This document shows positions 17,785 through 24,737 of a DNA stretch of 36,558 nucleotides, piece after piece (positions within the stretch are counted from its first letter, which is position 1; every line of letters begins with the position of its first letter). The notes under the pieces are model-generated. The model made no database searches. It worked only from the letters and a program-made list of their open reading frames with translations, and had not been told where the DNA came from. The DNA is from an uncultured Clostridia bacterium (GTDB lineage: Bacteria; Bacillota; Clostridia; TANB77; CAG-508): positions 1-36,558 of the forward strand of contig CAMIVO010000018.1 in the NCBI GenBank assembly GCA_946401865.1, written 5' to 3'. A program made the position numbers and the translations under genes.

Positions 17785-17956
17785 TTAAAAGAGTAAATAT
17801 ATTATTTTGAAATCCCGCGTAAGCCGCTCAACCGAAGCGAAAGCGTAGGGCGATTGGAGAAATCGACATTGTAGCTGAATTTTTCGTAAGAAAAATTACA
17901 GGTACATCAAGATTTCGACACCAAGGGATTGAAAAATAATATATTTACTCTTAAAA
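17785..17956. repeat. Long imperfect palindrome (about 170 bp)
   Basis: The left arm (AGAGTAAATATATTATTTTG then AAATCCC, 17789-17815) pairs almost perfectly with 17925-17951. Inside are GAAATC/GATTTC and AATTTTTC-GTAA-GAAAAATT hairpins and a GC-richer centre with AAGCGAAAGCG. No ORF of note. It fills the convergent gap between the histidine kinase and the TraG-like gene and is similar in layout, not in sequence, to 6971-7145 and 29166-29363. Confidence 0.7.
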
Positions 17957-17990
17957 AAAGGAGTAAAACTTAATTTACTCCTTTAATTTT
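17951..17990 (-). terminator. Terminator of the TraG-like gene
   Basis: GGAGTAAA (17960-17967), loop ACTTAA, TTTACTCC (17974-17981). On the minus strand the hairpin is followed by seven T. It overlaps the stop codon of the minus-strand gene and may act weakly in the other direction. Confidence 0.8.
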
Positions 17991-20367
17991 CATCATTATC
18001 TTTTTTAAAGTTTACAACTATTGCATCTTCATTATCAAATAGATATTTTGAAGATTTATCTGATTGAATTGGGTCATCTTCACCTGTATCATTATTTGTA
18101 AAAGTTGCTTTTTTAGGATTAAATCTTTTGCTTTTCTTTTCATTTCCTGCTTCATCTGTTACAGCAGTGCCTGAAACATATTTCGAAAAATTGTAAGATT
18201 TACTTTTATGCTTTTCTTTATATTTAGCTGGAACAAAATTGATAATACCATCACTATTTTTTGGTGTACCTGAGTCACTTACTATTTTATATGCGCATTT
18301 ATTATCTGAATAAAACTGCATATTTCCTGCTAATACTTTATCTTTCCAGTCATATCTAATATTACTTAATTTAGGATCCATTTCACCAGTTGAACCTTTT
18401 GAAGCATCAAAAGATCGTTGATATTGCCATTGCATCCATTGACCAATTTCTCTTTGCCACCAATCTAATTCTTCTATAGGTGCCGCACCACCTGTAAATA
18501 CTTTACTTGAACAGTTTGCAAGAACAGTACTATTATAATCTGATTTATTAGCTCCAGATATTTTGTTTGATAGCATTGAAATACTTTGTGCAGAAATTGT
18601 TGTTCCAACACAATATTTTCTATACATTGTAAAAATTGTTTCAGTATAATAACTTAGGTAATCAGGAAATTCATCAATATATAAATAATGAGGAATTCTG
18701 GATTTTTCATTTCCAGGTCTTCTTAAAACAGCATTTTGCATAGATAGAAGAAAGAAGAAACCTAAGGCTCTACTTGTAAATCTTCCTAATTCACCTCTAC
18801 GAGTGCATATAAAAATAAATTCTCCATTTGCTAGTGCATCATCAAAGTTTACATTATTATGTCTATTACATAAAACATTTTTAATTTTTGAAGATCTTAG
18901 TAAGTTTTCTAATCTACTGCCAACTGAAAGAGCATATTCTTGCATTTTTTCTAATCCGACAGATTTTGGATAAAAGTTTCTTTCAATATAGGTAATTAAT
19001 AAATTATATTTATCTGCAAGTTCTTCGTCAGATTTGAGTATTTCACACATTTTTTGAATCATGTCAAAATGATTAATAATATTAAGAAGGTCTTCCATAT
19101 TAGGTAATATACCATCATGCATTTTAGGATAAACTACTTTTAATAATATACTTAGATTTTCTAACATTTGAATAATTATATTTTCAGATATTTCTTCTGA
19201 TTCTTGAAATTTAACAGCATCTAAAGTATAAGATATTGTTGTGGCAATTTTGTTTGGATCATCATATATAAAAGGGTTTAATCCTTTTTCATTAGGTACA
19301 TTTGGGTCGATTAATGTATATTTTACATTGTAATTATTACATATTCCAATCATATTTTCGATACTTTCATTATCAGGAGACATATATGTTAAACCAATAT
19401 TTCTATAAATAGTTTTTGGCGAATCTGAAAGTATCATTTTTTTCATAAAAGTTTTAAAAATAGTTTCTTTACCAAAAGCAGGAGATAGCATATTTAAGTT
19501 GAAATTATCATTTAAATATTCGTTACTATATGGATTGTTTATGCTTGCAATTCCTGTTTTTAAAGCTGTAAAGCCTAACTCTTTTGATGCTTCCTTAAAG
19601 AAGAATTTCTTTTCTATATCCTGTGCAATCATTGGCTCAAAAACTCTAGCTGTTTTACCAGTACCTGTACCACCACAAACAAGAAGTGAACGATATCTAC
19701 AAGTTTCACCAAATACAACTTTTTGACCAGTATAGAAATCATATGTAAAACTAACATCACACGTATATGAATTGTGTTTTATAGAGCTATCTGATAAATC
19801 AATTCCCTGGTAGTCCCAAATTGATTTTACCATTTCTGCAGAATCATTTATTCCCATTAAAATTCGATTTCTAACAAATGGATAAACAGTGGTTAAAGGC
19901 AAATACATAGCAATAGCTGAAAAAGCATGCCTTACCATACTTGGAAATTGTGTTATTATATTTGAGTAATTTGGAACTGATAAAAGTAATAACCAAAGTC
20001 CTTGATTTGTCCATTGTACTATCATTGACATAGCAATAATATATACTGCAGTAAAATATATGTAAGAAATGGTTACCTTCTTTTGCTTATTGTCACAAAA
20101 ACTAGATTTTGGGGCAAATGCAAAAGCAAATGCTGGACAAACAAGAGCAAGAGTGTATTTAAAAGGTCCCCAATATGCAGAAGATACTCCAGTAAATATT
20201 AAAAAAAGCATTTCTACTATTCTATCTATACAAATATAAAAGGAAACTAAAGTTAAAATAAATGTAAAAAAAGTATTTCGATTAACATTTAATTTTTTTA
20301 GCAAACTATCAAGTAATTTAATTGGTGCATTTTTAATTGTAACTAATAATCCCATATTTATTTTCAT
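17983..20367 (-). CDS. VirD4/TraG-like coupling-protein ATPase
   Basis: 794 aa. About four to five N-terminal hydrophobic helices lie between residues 33 and 170. Walker A LVCGGTGTGKTARVFEPMIA is at about residue 230 and Walker B HYLYIDEFPDYL at about 556. FICTRRGELGRFTSRALGFF, QSISMLSNKISG and ANCSSKVFTGG match the TraG/TraD/TraM-recognition region of type IV coupling proteins, hexameric ATPases that feed DNA or protein to a secretion channel. The C-terminus is charged and low-complexity. No relaxase, integrase or other conjugation gene is nearby. The first ATG touches GAAGGG; a second ATG at 20355 (MGLLVTIKN) has the binding site 12 bases away and may be the true start. Confidence 0.85.
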   Translation of the reverse strand: MKINMGLLVTIKNAPIKLLDSLLKKLNVNRNTFFTFILTLVSFYICIDRIVEMLFLIFTGVSSAYWGPFKYTLALVCPAFAFAFAPKSSFCDNKQKKVTISYIYFTAVYIIAMSMIVQWTNQGLWLLLLSVPNYSNIITQFPSMVRHAFSAIAMYLPLTTVYPFVRNRILMGINDSAEMVKSIWDYQGIDLSDSSIKHNSYTCDVSFTYDFYTGQKVVFGETCRYRSLLVCGGTGTGKTARVFEPMIAQDIEKKFFFKEASKELGFTALKTGIASINNPYSNEYLNDNFNLNMLSPAFGKETIFKTFMKKMILSDSPKTIYRNIGLTYMSPDNESIENMIGICNNYNVKYTLIDPNVPNEKGLNPFIYDDPNKIATTISYTLDAVKFQESEEISENIIIQMLENLSILLKVVYPKMHDGILPNMEDLLNIINHFDMIQKMCEILKSDEELADKYNLLITYIERNFYPKSVGLEKMQEYALSVGSRLENLLRSSKIKNVLCNRHNNVNFDDALANGEFIFICTRRGELGRFTSRALGFFFLLSMQNAVLRRPGNEKSRIPHYLYIDEFPDYLSYYTETIFTMYRKYCVGTTISAQSISMLSNKISGANKSDYNSTVLANCSSKVFTGGAAPIEELDWWQREIGQWMQWQYQRSFDASKGSTGEMDPKLSNIRYDWKDKVLAGNMQFYSDNKCAYKIVSDSGTPKNSDGIINFVPAKYKEKHKSKSYNFSKYVSGTAVTDEAGNEKKSKRFNPKKATFTNNDTGEDDPIQSDKSSKYLFDNEDAIVVNFKKDNDEN

Positions 20368-20505
20368 CCCTTCTAAGTTATAAAACTTATTAGAAAATTA
20401 ATATTTTCAAACTTATAATTATTTTGATATTTATTTTCTTATATTTAATACACTTCTATTATCCTACAAAATTGAGAAAAAAACAAGGGTTTTTTAAAAA
20501 AAGTA

Positions 20506-20534
20506 TTGACAAAAGGCAAAAAAAATTGTAAAAT
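20506..20534 (+). promoter_or_regulatory. Promoter of infC-rpmI-rplT
   Basis: A consensus TTGACA (20506-20511), 17 bp, TAAAAT (20529-20534). It is about 155 bp upstream of infC, leaving room for the structured leader. Confidence 0.8.
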
Positions 20535-20544
20535 TGTTTATGTT

Positions 20545-20672
20545 GCAAGAAGAAGTATCCACTTCTCACCTTAACTTTTAGGAAAAGGTTAGAATTTTAT
20601 AAATATTTATTATTTATTTTGGTGTGGATTAAAAGACTTATCTTGTAACAAAGAAAAGTCTTTTTTATATTT
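20545..20672 (+). promoter_or_regulatory. Ribosomal protein L20-type leader with transcription attenuator
   Basis: The untranslated leader contains GAAGT-ATCC-ACTTC, the block TTCTCACCTTAACTTTTAGG and GGTGTGGATTAAAAGACTT. It ends in a terminator-like hairpin AAGACTT...AAGTCTT followed by TTTTT (20633-20667), just before the AGGAGGT of infC. This layout matches the L20 leader of Bacillus-type infC-rpmI-rplT operons, in which excess L20 promotes premature termination. Confidence 0.75.
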
Positions 20673-20688
20673 TAGGAGGTGTTTTAAC

Positions 20689-21195
20689 ATAAAACAAGAA
20701 TTACCAATAAATGAAAGAATAAGGGCTAAAGAAGTCCAATTAATAGGAGACAATGGAGAAAAGCTTGGAGTAGTAGATTTAAGAAATGCGTTAGAAATGG
20801 CTCAAGAAAAAAAATTAGATTTAGTTTTGGTTGCGCCACAAGCAAAACCACCAGTTTGTAAAATTATGAACTATGGAAAATACAAATTTGAACAAGCTAA
20901 AAAAGAAAAAGAAGCTAAAAAGAAACAAAAAGTTGTTGAAATCAAAGAAATTAGAATTACTCCAAATATTGAAGAACACGATTTTGGATTTAAGGCAAAA
21001 AATGCAAGAAAATTTATAGAAGATGGAAATAAACTAAAAATAACTGTTAGATTTAAAGGAAGAGAAGTTAACAATGCTCATCTTGGAGAAGAAGTATTAA
21101 ACAGATTTATAGAAAATCTTTCAGATATTGCAAATGTCGATAGAGCTCCAAAGCTTGAAGGCAGAAATATGTTTATTATGCTATCAAAAAAATAA
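20689..21195 (+). CDS. infC: Translation initiation factor IF-3 (ATA start)
   Basis: 168 aa. The open frame reads ATA AAA CAA GAA TTA CCA ATA AAT GAA AGA ATA AGG from 20689, with GGAGGT (20675-20680) 8 bases upstream. The family N-terminus (INERIRAKEVQLIGDNGEKL) lies before the first ATG at 20797, so the ATG cannot be the start. ATA as a start is rare; infC in E. coli and Bacillus uses AUU, which underlies feedback control by IF-3 itself, and the same logic should apply. Conserved blocks: LVLVAPQAKPPVCKIMNYGK, ITPNIEEHDFGFKAKNARKF and VRFKGREVNNAHLG. Confidence 0.95.
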   Translation: MKQELPINERIRAKEVQLIGDNGEKLGVVDLRNALEMAQEKKLDLVLVAPQAKPPVCKIMNYGKYKFEQAKKEKEAKKKQKVVEIKEIRITPNIEEHDFGFKAKNARKFIEDGNKLKITVRFKGREVNNAHLGEEVLNRFIENLSDIANVDRAPKLEGRNMFIMLSKK

Positions 21196-21258
21196 TATAT
21201 GTTAATTATGCTAAAAAAGCGTAAGATATAAATAAAAATTGAAAGGAGTAAATGCAAA

Positions 21259-21462
21259 ATGCCAAAAATGAAAACAAACAAAGCTGCTAAAAAAAGATAT
21301 AGTTTAACAGCTACAGGAAAAGTAAAAAGAACAACATCAGGTAGAAGACACTTATTAGCAAATAAAACAAAAAGACAAAAATTAACAAGTAGACGTCCAG
21401 GATCTTATGCTGACAAAACTTGTGAAAATACTATTAAGAAATTATTACCATATGGTAACTAG
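21259..21462 (+). CDS. rpmI: 50S ribosomal protein L35
   Basis: 67 aa, the full size of bL35. The sequence [20 protein letters not shown] and the block [20 protein letters not shown] are diagnostic. Very basic, as expected for an rRNA-binding protein. AAAGGAG precedes the ATG. Second gene of the infC operon and thus under the L20 leader. Confidence 0.97.
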   Translation: MPKMKTNKAAKKRYSLTATGKVKRTTSGRRHLLANKTKRQKLTSRRPGSYADKTCENTIKKLLPYGN

Positions 21463-21489
21463 AATTAAATTGGGAAGGAGAAATAAAAA

Positions 21490-21840
21490 ATGGCAAGAGT
21501 AAAAACAGCAAAAATTACAAGAAGAAGACATAAAAAGGTTTTAAAACAAGCTAAAGGTTATTTTGGTGCAAAACACTATAGATTTAGAAATGCAAATCAA
21601 GCAGTATTAAAATCATTATCTTATAGCTATGTTGGAAGAAAAGATAAGAAGAGTAATTTCAGAAAGTTATGGATTGCAAGAATTAATGCAGCAGCAAGAA
21701 TGAATGGAATTACATACAGCAAATTAATTGCAGGTCTTAAAAAAGCAAATGTTACAATAAACAGAAAAATGCTTGCAGAAATAGCAGTTTCAGATGAAAA
21801 AGCATTTGCAGAAATTGCAAAAATTGCAAAAAATGCATAA
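21490..21840 (+). CDS. rplT: 50S ribosomal protein L20
   Basis: 116 aa. [35 protein letters not shown] is the long basic N-terminal helix that threads into 23S r[23 protein letters not shown] and [17 protein letters not shown] complete the family signature. L20 is needed for early assembly of the large subunit and is the likely repressor acting on the leader at 20545. GGGAAGGAG precedes the start. Confidence 0.98.
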   Translation: MARVKTAKITRRRHKKVLKQAKGYFGAKHYRFRNANQAVLKSLSYSYVGRKDKKSNFRKLWIARINAAARMNGITYSKLIAGLKKANVTINRKMLAEIAVSDEKAFAEIAKIAKNA

Positions 21841-21848
21841 ATAAAAAA

Positions 21849-21908
21849 AGGCGGGATACAGATTCTTGAAGCTATGCTTCATAGAATTTGTTAGTCCGTT
21901 TTTTATTT
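21849..21908 (+). terminator. Terminator of the infC operon
   Basis: ACAGATTCTTGAAGC, loop TAT, GCTTCATAGAATTTGT forms a long hairpin nested in GGCGGGAT/AGTCCG, followed by TTTTTTATTTT. Confidence 0.8.
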
Positions 21909-21960
21909 TATCAAAAATTAACAAGAATAAAAAATTATAAATAATAAAGGACAAAATAAT

Positions 21961-22695
21961 ATGAAAAGAATTTTAATAATTTCTGCAATGGCAGATGTAG
22001 AATTAAATTATTTAATAGAAAAATTAGAAAACAAGAAAATAGAAAAAACAAATATATGCAATTTTTATACAGGAAAAATATATGAAAATGATATAATTTT
22101 ATGTGATGCAAAAGTGGGCTTAATAAATACTGCAAGTTCTATAACACTTGCAATAGAAAAATATAACCCTGATTATATTATAAATCAAGGATGTGCAGGA
22201 GCATGTGCAAAGAATATCCATAAGTCAGATATTGTAATAGGTGAACAATGTATTAATACTACATCATTTTATACAAAAGAAAAAAAAGAAGGGCAAGGTT
22301 ATAGTCTTGATGATTGGGAATTAATTAATTATACAGTAGGAGAAAAAGATAAATTGATTCCACAAAATGCAGGAAAAGAATTAATAAGTATGGTAAAATC
22401 AATTAAACATAATTATACTGAAGGAAAAATTCATTATGGAATAATTGGAAGTGGAGATATTTGGAATAAAGAAATTGACTGGATGATAAGATTGAATAAA
22501 AAACATAATATTATTTGCTTTGATATGGAGGGTATTGCTGTATACACAATTGCAAATATGTATAAGATACCTGCAATAGATATAAGAGTAATATCTGATA
22601 ATGCAGTATTAGGAGAAGAGTATGACAGAAATATTAGTATAAAAGGACAAGAATTTGTTTTTAATTTATTGAAAAAATTGAATACTAAAGAATGA
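21961..22695 (+). CDS. 5'-methylthioadenosine/SAH nucleosidase-like protein (PNP/UDP family)
   Basis: 244 aa. ISAMADVELNYLIEKL at the start, DAKVGLINTASSITLAIEKY NPD with QGCAGAC, then CFDMEGIAVYTIANMYKIPA and IRVISDNAVLG. The ME(G) and SDNA boxes correspond to the ribose-binding Met-Glu and catalytic Asp of nucleosidase/phosphorylase enzymes. It most resembles MTA/SAH nucleosidase, which splits adenine from methylthioadenosine or S-adenosylhomocysteine, but the match is loose, so the substrate is uncertain. It has its own terminator. The ribosome binding site (AAAGGAC) is modest. Confidence 0.8.
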   Translation: MKRILIISAMADVELNYLIEKLENKKIEKTNICNFYTGKIYENDIILCDAKVGLINTASSITLAIEKYNPDYIINQGCAGACAKNIHKSDIVIGEQCINTTSFYTKEKKEGQGYSLDDWELINYTVGEKDKLIPQNAGKELISMVKSIKHNYTEGKIHYGIIGSGDIWNKEIDWMIRLNKKHNIICFDMEGIAVYTIANMYKIPAIDIRVISDNAVLGEEYDRNISIKGQEFVFNLLKKLNTKE

Positions 22696-22782
22696 TTTAA
22701 TTGCACATAAATAGTATCTAGTATAATTCATGATTTGATTTAATAAAATGAAAAAATAACTCAATATAAATGTAATAAATGT

Positions 22783-22818
22783 AAGAAATATTCTAATTTT
22801 GTAGAATATTTCTTTTTT
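22783..22818 (+). terminator. Rho-independent terminator
   Basis: AAGAAATATTCTA, loop ATTTTG, TAGAATATTTCTT: a 13-bp perfect stem followed by TTTT. It separates the nucleosidase gene from spoIIGA. Confidence 0.88.
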
Positions 22819-22831
22819 TCTACATCATAAA

Positions 22832-22864
22832 GTGACAAACTTTTTAAAACAATAGTGTTAAAAT
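22832..22864 (+). promoter_or_regulatory. Possible spoIIG promoter (Spo0A-type, long spacer)
   Basis: GTGACA (22832-22837) and TAAAAT (22859-22864) are 21 bp apart. The Bacillus spoIIG promoter is known for a 22-bp spacer that requires Spo0A bound next to the -35. TGACAAA (22833-22839) overlaps the -35 and matches five of seven bases of the Spo0A box TGNCGAA. Confidence 0.45.
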
Positions 22865-22880
22865 TACCCTTGGTGAGAAA

Positions 22881-23765
22881 ATGACTATTTATTTAGATGT
22901 TATTTTTTTAGAAAATCTAATTTTAAATTTTATTATTTTACTTGCTGTAGGAATTGAGACAAAAACTAAAATAAAATTTATAAAAATAACCCTTTCAAGT
23001 ATTGTCGGAAGTACCTATGCTGTAATAGCTTACATGCTTAATAATTCTTTTTTTAATGGTATATTTATGAAAATTTTGCTATCAGTTGTAATGATATATA
23101 TTGCTTATGAAACAAATAATGTAAAAAAATTGCTAAAGATGATACTTTATTTTTATTTAACATCATTTGCATTTGGCGGTGGTGCACTTGCTTTAATATA
23201 TATTGTAAATACAGGAAAAATATCAATTCAAAATGGAATAATACAAGGAAATTATACTATTTTAACTATAATGATGGGGGTAATAATAGCATTTATTGTA
23301 CTAATAATGGCATTTAGATTAATAAAAAGTAAAATATCAAAAAAAGATTTTATATGTAATATAGAAATAAAAATAGAAGAAAAAAATATAAGTACAAAAG
23401 CTATGATTGATACAGGAAATTTATTAAAAGAGCCAATTACAAATATTCCGGTAGTTGTAGTAGAAAGTAACCTATTAAAAAACATTATACCAAATGAAAT
23501 ATTAGAAAATATAGATAGTATATTAGGAGGTGATTTAAGTAAAATACCAGAGAACATAAAAAATCAATATTTTTTAAAAATGAGAGTTATACCATTTACC
23601 TCACTTGGAAAAGAAAATGGAATGTTGTTAGGAATAAAAGCACAAGAAATAAAAATAGAAGAAGTAAATGAAACAAGAAAAATAGAAAAAGTAATAATAG
23701 GTTTATATAACAAAAAAATTAATAAAAGAGGAGAATACCATGCTTTAATAGGACTACTGCCATAG
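22881..23765 (+). CDS. spoIIGA: Sporulation sigma-E processing protease SpoIIGA
   Basis: 294 aa. It begins MTIYLDVIFLENLILNFIIL, the hallmark N-terminus. Five hydrophobic helices extend to about residue 150, and a cytoplasmic C-terminal aspartic-protease domain carries AMIDTGNLLKEPITNIPVVV (about residues 173-192; DTG is the catalytic triad motif) and VIPFTSLGKENGMLLGIK. In the mother cell it removes the pro-sequence from sigma-E in response to SpoIIR from the forespore. The sigE gene follows, as in Bacillus spoIIG, but 132 bp of REP-like repeats separate them. Confidence 0.94.
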   Translation: MTIYLDVIFLENLILNFIILLAVGIETKTKIKFIKITLSSIVGSTYAVIAYMLNNSFFNGIFMKILLSVVMIYIAYETNNVKKLLKMILYFYLTSFAFGGGALALIYIVNTGKISIQNGIIQGNYTILTIMMGVIIAFIVLIMAFRLIKSKISKKDFICNIEIKIEEKNISTKAMIDTGNLLKEPITNIPVVVVESNLLKNIIPNEILENIDSILGGDLSKIPENIKNQYFLKMRVIPFTSLGKENGMLLGIKAQEIKIEEVNETRKIEKVIIGLYNKKINKRGEYHALIGLLP

Positions 23766-23771
23766 ATAGTG

Positions 23772-23850
23772 TGTCACGGGTATGTTGTCACGGGTACCGG
23801 AGATTTTTGGCAATTTTGTGTCACAGGTACCGGAGATTTTTGGCAATTGT
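23772..23850. repeat. REP-like direct repeats upstream of sigE
   Basis: Two direct copies of TGTCAC[G/A]GGTACCGGAGA TTTTTGGCAATT begin at 23786 and 23819 (33-bp period), preceded by a partial copy at 23772. The same unit occurs in inverted orientation as a hairpin just after sigE at 24642-24675. Confidence 0.8.
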
Positions 23851-23897
23851 TGCAAAGAAGAAATGTCCCAAATTGAAAAAGGAAAGGAAAGTAAGGA

Positions 23898-24636
23898 ATG
23901 AATATTTTAAATTTTTTTAAAAACAATATAAATTCAATTTATGTTAAATATTTAAAAAATGAGGAAATTATAGAAGAACCTATTTTTTATATAGCAGGAG
24001 CACAAACACTTCCTCCACCACTTCCAGAGGAAGAAGAACAGTTTTATATACAAAAATTATCTCAAAAGGATAATTTAGAAGCCAGACAGATATTGATAGA
24101 AAGAAATTTGAGATTAGTTGTATATATTGCAAAAAAATTTGAGAATACAGGAATAGGAATTGAAGATTTAATTTCAATAGGAACAATAGGGTTGGCAAAA
24201 GGAGTAAATACCTTTAAGTCAGATAAAAATATTAAACTTGCTACTTATGCTTCTAGATGCATAGAAAACGAGATTTTAATGTACTTAAGAAGAACTAACA
24301 AAACAAAAATCGAAGTATCTTTAGATGAGCCATTAAACAAAGATCCAGATGGAAATGAATTACTTTTATCTGATATATTAGGTACAGATGAAGATATTAC
24401 TTCGAGAAATATTGAAGATGAAGTAGATAAAAGATTGTTAAAAATTTCAATAGGAAAATTAAATGCAAGAGAAAAAAATATAATGGAGATGAGATTTGGT
24501 TTAAAAAATGGAGGAAATGAAAAAACACAAAAAGAAGTGGCAGATGAATTACGGAATTTCACAGAGTTATATCTCTAGATTGGAAAAAAGAATAATTAAA
24601 AAGATGAGAAGAGAAATAATGAGTAAAACAGGCTAA
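23898..24636 (+). CDS. sigE: Sporulation mother-cell sigma factor SigE, needs +1 shift at CGG
   Basis: Directs early mother-cell transcription. 245 aa after the shift. An N-terminal pro-sequence precedes [17 protein letters not shown], the SpoIIGA cleavage neighbourhood. Region 2 is [33 protein letters not shown] and [20 protein letters not shown]; region 4 is [19 protein letters not shown]. Codon 219 is CGG (24552-24554), in the helix-turn-helix of region 4.2. The zero frame ends after seven more residues (NFTELYL). Dropping the C gives [20 protein letters not shown] and a normal end, MSKTG, at 24636. Without the shift the -35 recognition helix is lost and the factor should be inactive. GGAAAGGAAAGTAAGG precedes the ATG. 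Confidence 0.93.
24552..24554 (+). other. In-frame CGG, putative +1 frameshift / CGGA glycine site in sigE
   Basis: The zero frame reads GAA TTA CGG AAT TTC. Skipping the C gives TTA GGA ATT TCA CAG AGT (LGISQS), the near-invariant turn of the sigma-E helix-turn-helix. The upstream codon TTA is the same as in the histidine kinase site. Confidence 0.9.
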
Positions 24637-24641
24637 ATAAT

Positions 24642-24675
24642 TCACAGGTGCCAAAAATTTCTGGTACCTGTGACA
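24642..24675. repeat. REP-like hairpin downstream of sigE
   Basis: CACAGGTGCCAAAAATTTCT then GGTACCTGTGACA: an imperfect palindrome whose reverse complement (TGTCACAGGTACCAGAAATT then TTTGGCA) matches the repeat unit upstream of sigE. It could also serve as the sigE terminator. Confidence 0.8.
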
Positions 24676-24737
24676 TTGATACTTGCTTTTTTTTTGGCGT
24701 TATAGTAGAATGACAAAAGAAAAGGGGGAAATGGTTT

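Noticed and set aside
24540..24580. Programmed -1 frameshift in sigE
   Set aside because: There is no X XXY YYZ heptamer, and the downstream family sequence lies in the +1 frame.
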